A DNA stretch of 8,585 nt from NCBI GenBank assembly GCA_964558445.1, contig CAZLEA010000060.1, forward strand, positions 1-8,585. Direction: 5' to 3'. This stretch comes from CAYXVJ01 sp964558445. GTDB taxonomy: Bacteria > Bacillota > Clostridia > Saccharofermentanales > Fastidiosipilaceae. Made by a program: the position numbers and the translations under genes. Shown here piece after piece: positions 1 to 5,306 of this stretch. The notes beneath the pieces are model-generated. The model did not search any database, had not been told where the DNA came from, and saw nothing but the letters and a program-made list of their open reading frames with translations. Positions within the stretch are counted from its first letter, which is position 1; every line of letters begins with the position of its first letter.

Positions 1-1764
1 GGACAGGCTCATGCGACGCAGGAAGTCCACACCGGACTCGACGCCCTTCGCGTCTTCGCCCTCGATACCGAGCTTGCGCCCTGCCTGGGCACCGATCGCG
101 AGGTAGAAGGCGTTGAAGCCGTCTTGGCGCAGGTCGTCTAGCGACAGATCACGGCCGATCTCGACACCGGTACGGAACTTGACGCCGAGCTCACGCAGCA
201 CGTCGATCTCTGCCTCTACGACATCCTTCTCGAGGACAAACGACGGTATACCGAACGTCAGCATACCACCGAGCTTCTGCTCCTTCTCGAATACGGTGAT
301 GTCGTAGCCGTCTAGCGCCAGGAAGTAGGCGCAGGAGAGGCCTGCAGGACCGGCACCGACGATGGCGATCTTCTTGTCGCCGTAGTTGTTTCGGATCTCC
401 GGTATGAAGCGGGTCTCCTGATCCAGATCCTGTTCGGCGATGAAGCGCTTGATCTCGTCGATCGCCAGTGGCTGGTCGAAGTCGCCGCGTGTACAGGCGT
501 CTTCGCAGCGTCGGTTACAGACGTGGCCGCAGACAGCGGGGAAGGGGTTCTCGGTCTTGATCAGTTTCAAGGCCTCGCGGTACTTGCCCTGTGCGGCGAG
601 CTTGATGTAGCCTTGGACGGCGATGTGGGCCGGGCAACTGACCTTACACGGTGCGGTACCGCTCTCCACGACATCCTTACGGTTCGTGCGATAGTCCGGG
701 TTCCAATCGGCTTCGGTCCACTTATTATCGCGGGGGGTGCGAGTCGTCGTGATATCCGCTACGATCGGCTCGCTGGAGCACAGCTTCTGGCCTAGCTTGA
801 GGGCGTTCATCGGGCAGTTCTCGACACACTGGCCGCAGGCGACGCAGAGCTCGGCGTTGACCCGGGCCACATAGTTCGACCTCACCATATCCGTATTCTT
901 GTACATCGAGCCGGAACGAAGCGATAGACAGGAGCAACCACAGCAGTTGCAGATCGCATGTGTCTGGCCGCTGCCGTCGATGTTCGGGATCTGGTGCATC
1001 AGGCCGTTTCGCTCGGCCCTGTCGATGATCTCGTAGGCCTCTTCGCGCGTGATGCTGCGACCGCGACCGGTACGGATATAGTACTCGGCGGCGTGGCCCA
1101 ATTGGATACACATATCCTCCTTGAGGTGGCCGCAGCCCTCGCCCATCGCCTCTCGGTCGGTGCGACAAGAGCAGGGGGAGCAGGAGAAGATCGTATTATC
1201 GTTTAGATACTTCGAGACTTCTTCGTAGTCGGCTCGTCTACTCTCGCCGTCGATGGCGGTCTCGATCGGGATGACGCGCATCAAACCGATACCTGGGGGG
1301 AACATACCAGCACTCATCGGCCCGCGAACACGCCCATAAGCCTCCATCGCATAGGCTACGACCGGATACTTCTCGACGTTGTCCAGGTTGTTTACGACCA
1401 TCTCCATGATTCCGGGAATCCAGCTCTCTGCGTGCCAGAAGGTGTCGACACCATCAATTACATTAACAAAGGTCGTGCCATACACCGCAAGTTTCATCAT
1501 CTGTGTGTGGCAGTACTCCTCGGGAAGTCCTGTGATCTTGGCCATCTCGGGGGCTGTGCGCTTGGTGAAGTAGCCCATGGCGAGGCCGATCTCGGCCATC
1601 TCGTCATCGACACCGGCTTCCAGGATGACGTATTCGGGGTCGTCCCATTTGTAGCCGTTTTTGGCCTTCTTACGACCGAGCATATTCGTGAACGCCATGA
1701 CCTTCTCGTTGTACTTGCACTCGTAACCTTCCGGAAACGTCATCTTACTAATTGTATTATCCAT
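1..1764 (-). CDS. Fusion of cysteine-rich/4Fe-4S ferredoxin module to GltD-like NAD(P)H flavoprotein (partial, C-terminus cut off)
   Basis: An uninterrupted 588-codon frame starts at the ATG at 1764 and runs off the left edge. A GGAGG site sits 7 bases before the ATG. Seen: residues 1-190 have no cysteine motif and may hold a winged-helix-like part around 65-100. Cysteine-rich motifs follow: CSPCSC at 195-200, C211, C219 and CNCCGCSC at 272-279. A single ferredoxin motif CxxCxxCxxxCP occupies 307-318. A GltD-type N-terminal cluster region follows (C373, C377, then C412, C416, C420, C424), and a Rossmann FAD loop GAGPAG at 470-475 leads into GGMLTFGIP at 499-507. Family knowledge: GltD-like proteins (glutamate synthase small subunit, PreT, NfnB) pass electrons between NAD(P)H, FAD and Fe-S clusters. 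Inferred: a cytoplasmic multi-cluster oxidoreductase, not plain GltD, because the N-terminal extension of about 370 residues is foreign to GltD. Its electron partner is unknown. It is probably co-transcribed with hypB, 31 bases upstream. Confidence 0.85.
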   Translation of the reverse strand, partial: MDNTISKMTFPEGYECKYNEKVMAFTNMLGRKKAKNGYKWDDPEYVILEAGVDDEMAEIGLAMGYFTKRTAPEMAKITGLPEEYCHTQMMKLAVYGTTFVNVIDGVDTFWHAESWIPGIMEMVVNNLDNVEKYPVVAYAMEAYGRVRGPMSAGMFPPGIGLMRVIPIETAIDGESRRADYEEVSKYLNDNTIFSCSPCSCRTDREAMGEGCGHLKEDMCIQLGHAAEYYIRTGRGRSITREEAYEIIDRAERNGLMHQIPNIDGSGQTHAICNCCGCSCLSLRSGSMYKNTDMVRSNYVARVNAELCVACGQCVENCPMNALKLGQKLCSSEPIVADITTTRTPRDNKWTEADWNPDYRTNRKDVVESGTAPCKVSCPAHIAVQGYIKLAAQGKYREALKLIKTENPFPAVCGHVCNRRCEDACTRGDFDQPLAIDEIKRFIAEQDLDQETRFIPEIRNNYGDKKIAIVGAGPAGLSCAYFLALDGYDITVFEKEQKLGGMLTFGIPSFVLEKDVVEAEIDVLRELGVKFRTGVEIGRDLSLDDLRQDGFNAFYLAIGAQAGRKLGIEGEDAKGVESGVDFLRRMSLS

Positions 1765-1795
1765 CTTCGTCCCTCCGTGTGTGTGAGTTCGTCGC

Positions 1796-2482
1796 TTACT
1801 CGGCTGTATCTAGTACGCCGATGTGAGTGTTAACTTCCGTGTGCAGCCACTCGATCCAGGGCTCCATGCCCTCGCCCGTCTTGGCCGAGATCGGGAAGAT
1901 CTTGATATCTGGGTTCAGCTTCTTGACGCGCGAGACACAGGCCTCCATGTCGAAGTCGAACACATGCTGAGTGTCGATCTTGTTGATGATAAGCGCGTCC
2001 GAGATCTGGAACATCAGCGGGTACTTCAGCGGCTTGTCATCGCCCTCGGGGATGCTGAGGATCATGACGTTCTTGGTGGATCCGGTGTCGAATTCGGCGG
2101 GGCAGACGAGGTTGCCGACGTTCTCCAAGATGATAAGATCTGCATCCTTGGCGCCAAGGCCGTTTAGCCCCTGACGTGTCATATCCGCGTCGAGGTGACA
2201 CATGCCGCCGGTGTGGAGCTGGATGACGGGCACCCCGATCTCGGAGATGGTCCTGGCGTCCACGTCCGAGTCGATATCTGCCTCCATCACGGCGATGTTC
2301 AAGTCGTCCTTCAGCGCTGTGATCGTCTTGACGAGCGTGGTCGTCTTACCGGCGCCCGGGGAGCTCATCAAGTTGAGCAGGAATTTCTTCTCTTCTCGTA
2401 ATTGCTCGCGAAGCTTGTTGGCGTCCTTGTTGTTGTCCTCGAAGACACTCTCCTTGATCGCTAGTACGTTAAACTCGTTCAT
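1796..2482 (-). CDS. hypB: HypB, nickel-chaperone GTPase (hydrogenase/Ni-enzyme maturation)
   Basis: A 228-residue protein of the SIMIBI-class GTPase HypB. Seen: the P-loop SPGAGKTT at 41-48; the metal-site residues C95-H96 in GMCHLDADM and C127 in VGNLVCPAEFD; GDDKPLKYP at 147-155; the guanine-specificity motif NKID at 167-170; and SAKTGEG at 199-205. Family knowledge: HypB binds nickel at the Cys-His/Cys site across a GTP-dependent dimer and hands it, usually with HypA, to [NiFe]-hydrogenase; related proteins serve other nickel enzymes. The N-terminus lacks the poly-His tail and the CxxCGC motif found in some HypBs, so only the G-domain metal site remains. The start is supported by GAGG about 8 bases before the ATG. 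No hypA, hypC-F or hydrogenase gene is in the window, so the client is not visible. The flavoprotein gene follows in the same orientation. Confidence 0.93.
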   Translation of the reverse strand: MNEFNVLAIKESVFEDNNKDANKLREQLREEKKFLLNLMSSPGAGKTTTLVKTITALKDDLNIAVMEADIDSDVDARTISEIGVPVIQLHTGGMCHLDADMTRQGLNGLGAKDADLIILENVGNLVCPAEFDTGSTKNVMILSIPEGDDKPLKYPLMFQISDALIINKIDTQHVFDFDMEACVSRVKKLNPDIKIFPISAKTGEGMEPWIEWLHTEVNTHIGVLDTAE

Positions 2483-2538
2483 GTGTGCTACCTCATCTCA
2501 GTTTCTTGGTTTCTGGCTTGCTACTTCACTCGCGCCGA

Positions 2539-2553
2539 ACTGGACATACCAGT
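2539..2553. promoter_or_regulatory. Palindromic operator, copy 1 (hypB side), FadR/GntR type
   Basis: The sequence ACTGGACATACCAGT has 5-base arms (ACTGG/CCAGT) and contains CTGGACATACCAG. This matches copy 2 (2704-2716) in the pattern CTGGWCWWACCAG. FadR-family GntR regulators (for example FadR, PdhR and LldR) bind sites built on TGGT-N3-ACCA, which fits. It lies about 12-26 bases downstream of the predicted hypB start point, a position suited to blocking transcription. Confidence 0.6.
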
Positions 2554-2570
2554 AGGGCAGTTATATAGAA

Positions 2571-2599
2571 ATGATATATATAGATCATTAATAAGTCAA
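2571..2599 (-). promoter_or_regulatory. Predicted sigma-70 promoter of the hypB operon
   Basis: On the minus strand the -35 box TTGACT (2599-2594) and the -10 box TATCAT (2576-2571) are separated by exactly 17 bases, each matching consensus at five of six positions. Transcription would start near 2564, giving a leader of about 82 bases before hypB. An inverted repeat (2570-2589) overlaps the -10 and spacer, and the palindromic operator at 2539-2553 lies just downstream of the start point. Confidence 0.6.
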
Positions 2600-2667
2600 T
2601 AGATTTCGATCGATTTATCTGGAGAGAAGCTTGTTTCAGGGCATTGTTGCGATTTGACCGTACAGAA

Positions 2668-2696
2668 TTGCAGGGATCAATCAAACATGGTATAAA
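2668..2696 (+). promoter_or_regulatory. Predicted promoter of the GntR/FadR-family gene (extended -10)
   Basis: TATAAA (2691-2696) is preceded by TGG, making an extended -10 element. A poor -35 match, TTGCAG (2668-2673), lies 17 bases upstream. The expected start near 2703 is directly abutted by the operator at 2704-2716. A better -35-like TTGACC at 2654-2659 is too far away (31 bases) to pair with this -10. Confidence 0.5.
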
Positions 2697-2703
2697 TTGG
2701 TAT

Positions 2704-2716
2704 CTGGTCTAACCAG
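2704..2716. promoter_or_regulatory. Palindromic operator, copy 2 (regulator side), FadR/GntR type
   Basis: CTGGT-CTA-ACCAG is a 13-bp palindrome with perfect 5-base arms and matches the TGGT-N3-ACCA plan of FadR-family operators. Extra half-sites flank it: TTGGTA at 2698-2703 and TACCAG at 2717-2722 region, so each arm carries two half-sites slipped by one base. It covers the predicted transcription start (about 2703) of the regulator gene, so it suggests autorepression. Confidence 0.65.
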
Positions 2717-2736
2717 TACCAGTAACTGTAGAATTT

Positions 2737-2742
2737 GAGGAG
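2737..2742 (+). promoter_or_regulatory. Ribosome binding site deciding the GTG start of the regulator
   Basis: GAGGAG lies 5 bases before GTG 2748 and 11 bases before ATG 2754. The spacing mildly favours GTG, but the two starts differ by only two residues. Confidence 0.55.
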
Positions 2743-2747
2743 CAGAA

Positions 2748-3464
2748 GTGAGCATGGAGTTTAAGAAGCTAAACGCACCGACCCTGAAGGAACTATTCGT
2801 GAGCGAACTCGAGACCAGGATACTCTCGGGTCAGCTCAAGGAGGGGGAGAAGCTGCCGTCTGAGCGAGAACTCGCCGAACGGATGCAGGTCAGTCGTGCC
2901 GTCGTCAATGCGGGTATAGCTGAGCTAGCTCGCAAAGGCTTCCTCATCGTCAAGCCCCGTTCCGGCGTCATCGTCGCAGACTATCGCCGCGAGGGAACGG
3001 TAGAGACGCTGCTCTCGATTATGAAGTATAACGGGGGGCAGTTAGGACGAACCGAGGTCAAGTCCATCCTGGAATTCAAGTTGATTGTCGATAAGCTGGC
3101 GGTCGAGCTAACAGTGGACAAGATTGGAGAGGCTGATCTGAATCGTCTCGAGGAGAAGCTACTGACGCTCGAAGAACAAGTGGATGTGCCGAAGATGGTA
3201 GCGGATGCCGCCTTCGACTTCTATCACGAGATCGCCATGATCAGTGGGAACACGCTGCTTCCACTCATCTATCGATCGTTTCGCGTGCCTGTGATTCACC
3301 TCTGGACCCGGTTTGTGATCAAGTATGGATCGGCTACGGTAGTGTCGAATGCGTCGGCGATCTACCAAGCACTCGAGGCGAGAGATCGGACTGCGGCGGT
3401 ACAGGCGGTGGAGAATGCGGTATCGGCGTCGATTCTGGGCTCGCATGAGATCTATACGGAGTAA
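2748..3464 (+). CDS. FadR-subfamily GntR transcriptional regulator
   Basis: A 238-residue regulator. Seen: an N-terminal winged helix-turn-helix (about 10-75) with the GntR signature LPSERELAERMQVSR at 36-50, then an all-helical effector domain. FDFYHEIAMISGN (156-168) resembles FCD/FadR C-terminal domains. By manual alignment, the FCD metal-binding histidines are replaced (Y159, A202 and A224 where His is usual), as in FadR itself. It may therefore bind an organic ligand, such as an acyl-CoA or carboxylate, without the FCD metal; this is inference. The recognition helix reads SRAVVNAGI, with Asn54 where most members have Arg (VREAL). The start is taken as GTG 2748, because GAGGAG (2737-2742) is 5 bases away; ATG 2754 (11 bases) is the alternative. 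The gene is divergent from hypB with matching operators at both promoters, so the hypB operon is the likely target along with itself. The true ligand cannot be told from sequence. Confidence 0.88.
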   Translation: MSMEFKKLNAPTLKELFVSELETRILSGQLKEGEKLPSERELAERMQVSRAVVNAGIAELARKGFLIVKPRSGVIVADYRREGTVETLLSIMKYNGGQLGRTEVKSILEFKLIVDKLAVELTVDKIGEADLNRLEEKLLTLEEQVDVPKMVADAAFDFYHEIAMISGNTLLPLIYRSFRVPVIHLWTRFVIKYGSATVVSNASAIYQALEARDRTAAVQAVENAVSASILGSHEIYTE

Positions 3465-3472
3465 AAAGAGAA

Positions 3473-3787
3473 ATGATCAATCAAACACGCAACATATCTT
3501 ATTTTTATGAGTTAGCGGTTATTCAAGTTGGTGCTAAGCTATTCCGCATGAATAGACCTATACCCTATCGCATTGATTTCTACGAAGGGGAGAGTTACTT
3601 GGCGAATGATGAGCTAGGTATCTTCTGCCATGTTGATAAGCACTCAAATGCGCTTGGTGAACTTCGGCAAGAACTCATATACATCTTGGAAGAATACGGG
3701 CTGGAGCTGGATGAACTACTAACCCGGGATGCAATTGAGCTCAAACACTCTATAAATAGATGTTTCTCTGAAGTATTACATAATTGA
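3473..3787 (+). CDS. Small hypothetical protein, weakly HicB-like
   Basis: A 104-codon frame starting 8 bases after the regulator stop. I do not recognise the family with certainty. Residues 27-75 (RPIPYRIDFYEGESYLANDE, then LGIFCHVD, then ELRQELIYILEEYG) have the strand-strand-helix rhythm of HicB-type small proteins: a beta hairpin with an acidic turn, followed by a helix. The C-terminus ends in LTRDAIELKHSIN. No HicA-type toxin is adjacent. The first 25 residues are unlike the rest, and an internal ATG at 3551 (MNRPIPYRI) is a plausible true start. Neither start has a good ribosome binding site: AAGAG is only about 2 bases from 3473. The region is much AT-richer than the regulator and dehydrogenase genes around it, suggesting separate acquisition. 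It could be expressed by read-through from the regulator. Confidence 0.5.
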   Translation: MINQTRNISYFYELAVIQVGAKLFRMNRPIPYRIDFYEGESYLANDELGIFCHVDKHSNALGELRQELIYILEEYGLELDELLTRDAIELKHSINRCFSEVLHN

Positions 3788-3861
3788 AGCAAACGTAATA
3801 ACATAAACAGATTTACGAAACCATGCTTGAAGCTCACTAATACTTCATCCATCACCTCTAG

Positions 3862-3870
3862 TGCTATAAT
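3862..3870 (+). promoter_or_regulatory. Extended -10 promoter of the sugar dehydrogenase gene
   Basis: TGCTATAAT combines a perfect TATAAT (3865-3870) with an upstream TG, the extended -10 form. No convincing -35 is present (ACTTCA at 3842-3847 is the nearest at 17 bases), which is usual for extended -10 promoters. The start point would be near 3877, giving a leader of about 42 bases. Confidence 0.6.
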
Positions 3871-3879
3871 ATCTCTAAA

Positions 3880-3897
3880 TACATCGATTACGATGTA
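3880..3897. promoter_or_regulatory. Inverted repeat in the leader of the sugar dehydrogenase gene
   Basis: TACATCG-ATTA-CGATGTA is a perfect inverted repeat with 7-base arms and a 4-base centre. It lies about 3-20 bases after the predicted start and 7 bases before GGAGGA (3905-3910). It may be a repressor operator or a small RNA hairpin next to the ribosome binding site. No regulator for it is evident in the window. Confidence 0.5.
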
Positions 3898-3918
3898 ATT
3901 ACACGGAGGAACAATTCT

Positions 3919-5238
3919 ATGAGCATCTTCAATTCCATTCAGGCGAGACAAGAGAAACTGGCTGTGATCGGCCTCGGGTATGTTGGCATGCCGATTGCCG
4001 TAGCATTTAGTAAACATGTAGACGTTATCGGCTACGACCTGAACGAAGAGAAGATCAATCTCTATAAATCCGGTGTGGATCCCACGAACGAGGTGGGAGA
4101 TGAAGCGATACGTGCGACCACGGTCGACTTCACAGCAGATGAGAGCCGTCTCAAGGAGGCGAAGTTCCATATCGTCGCCGTGCCGACACCGATCAATCTG
4201 GATAAGACACCGGATCTAACGCCGGTCGTTGGTGCGAGCCGTACTGTCGGACGCAATCTGACCAAGGGCTCGATTGTCGTCTTCGAATCGACCGTCTATC
4301 CGGGTGTAACAGAGGATGTCTGTATTCCGATTCTGGAAGATGAATCCGGTCTGATTTGTGGCGCGGACTTCAAGGTCGGTTATTCGCCCGAGCGCATCAA
4401 CCCGGGTGACAAGGTGCATCGCCTCGAGAACATCGTCAAGATCGTATCGGGCAGTGACGCGGAGAGTGTGGACGAGATCGCCAAGGTCTATGAACTGGTC
4501 GTCGAGGCCGGTGTCCATCGCGCGAGCTCGATCAAGGTGGCAGAGGCGGCCAAGGTCGTGGAGAACAGCCAGCGTGATATCAACATCGCGTTTATGAACG
4601 AACTTGCCAAGGTGTTCGATCGCATGGATATCGATACCCAAGAGGTGATCGATGCGATGAATACGAAGTGGAACGCGCTGGGTTTCACCCCGGGTCTGGT
4701 CGGCGGTCACTGCATCGGTGTCGATCCGTATTACTTCGTCTACGAGGCGGAGAAGCTCGGCTACCACAGCCAGATTATCCTCCAGGGCCGTAAGATCAAC
4801 GACAGCATGGGTGAGTTCGTGGCAGATGCGATTATCAAGAAGCTGATTCTGGCGAACAAGGTGGTGCGTCAGGCGAAGGTTGTATTGCTTGGTCTCACAT
4901 TCAAAGAGAACACCCCCGACACCCGCAACTCCAAGGTGATCGATATCGTGACGAGCCTCAGGGAGTACGGCATTGAGCCGGTGATTGTGGATCCGGAGGC
5001 GGATGCAGCAGAAGCGAAGCGCGAGTATGGCGTGGATCTCGTCGATCTAGCTGATGTGAGCGATGCAGATTGCCTCGTGTTCGCGGTAGCGCATACCTAC
5101 TTCAGGAATCTCGGCTGGGATGAGATCGACCGCCTCTATGGTGAGAAGCCGGCAGATGAGAAGATATTGATTGATGTGAAGAGCATGTTTGATCGCGAAG
5201 AACTGGGGAAGAAGGGATATGCGTATTGGAGGCTATGA
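3919..5238 (+). CDS. tviB: UDP-N-acetylhexosamine 6-dehydrogenase, TviB/WbpO type
   Basis: A 439-residue enzyme of the UDP-glucose/GDP-mannose dehydrogenase family, a usual full length for this group. Family knowledge: it oxidises C6 of UDP-GlcNAc or UDP-GalNAc twice with NAD+, giving the uronic acid used in capsule, O-antigen or Vi-type polysaccharide. Seen: the NAD loop GLGYVG at 18-23; PTPIN at 89-93; ESTVYPG at 123-129; YSPERINPGDKVHRL at 155-169, a hallmark of the N-acetylhexosamine branch; EAAKVVENSQRDINIA at 209-224 with catalytic-type Lys212; the nucleophile Cys265 in GGHCIGVDPYY; and GLTFKENTPDTRNSK at 325-339. The start is supported by GGAGGA 8 bases before the ATG. Its promoter is separate from the small ORF. 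No glycosyltransferase, epimerase or export gene is adjacent, so the polymer it feeds cannot be named. GlcNAc and GalNAc cannot be told apart by eye. Confidence 0.92.
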   Translation: MSIFNSIQARQEKLAVIGLGYVGMPIAVAFSKHVDVIGYDLNEEKINLYKSGVDPTNEVGDEAIRATTVDFTADESRLKEAKFHIVAVPTPINLDKTPDLTPVVGASRTVGRNLTKGSIVVFESTVYPGVTEDVCIPILEDESGLICGADFKVGYSPERINPGDKVHRLENIVKIVSGSDAESVDEIAKVYELVVEAGVHRASSIKVAEAAKVVENSQRDINIAFMNELAKVFDRMDIDTQEVIDAMNTKWNALGFTPGLVGGHCIGVDPYYFVYEAEKLGYHSQIILQGRKINDSMGEFVADAIIKKLILANKVVRQAKVVLLGLTFKENTPDTRNSKVIDIVTSLREYGIEPVIVDPEADAAEAKREYGVDLVDLADVSDADCLVFAVAHTYFRNLGWDEIDRLYGEKPADEKILIDVKSMFDREELGKKGYAYWRL

Positions 5239-5283
5239 TGCCTCTGATATGAATCTTAATAAATTGAGTTAATGAAAATAAGG

Positions 5284-5306
5284 ATGGGAGGTGTAGTACC
5301 TCCCAT
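5284..5306 (-). terminator. Rho-independent terminator of the lysR-AAA operon
   Basis: ATGGGAGGT and ACCTCCCAT form a perfect 9-bp stem around a 5-base loop. On the minus strand the stem begins at the AAA gene stop codon (TAA 5308-5306) and is followed by CCTTATTTTC, a modest T-rich tail. On the plus strand no T-run follows, so termination of the converging dehydrogenase transcript here would be weaker, although it is the only hairpin in the 67-base gap. Confidence 0.7.

Noticed and set aside
725..1168. 147-codon minus-strand frame within the flavoprotein fusion
   Set aside because: It is the same strand but a different frame from the 588-codon frame carrying all the cysteine and FAD motifs. 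It is Arg/Pro-rich and has no motif. I also considered a frameshift here, but the main frame runs unbroken through the region.
1823..2167. 114-codon plus-strand frame antisense to hypB
   Set aside because: hypB motifs on the other strand fully explain the region; this frame has no supported start or family.
2570..2589. FNR/CRP-type site
   Set aside because: FNR sites are TTGAT-N4-ATCAA; here TGAT and ATCA are 8 bases apart, so only an unnamed inverted repeat is reported.
3816..3840. Possible terminator after the small ORF (GCTT-G-AAGC)
   Set aside because: Only a 4-bp stem with a 1-base loop and no T-run follows; too weak to call.
3595..4170. 191-codon minus-strand frame over the small ORF and the start of the sugar dehydrogenase
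   Set aside because: It lies antisense to a gene with clear family motifs and to its promoter, ends in a serine-rich low-complexity stretch, and has no recognisable domain.
4216..4767. 183-codon minus-strand frame inside the sugar dehydrogenase
   Set aside because: It is a shadow of the conserved coding strand; its content is rich in His, Asp and Arg as expected from reverse reading of a biased gene.
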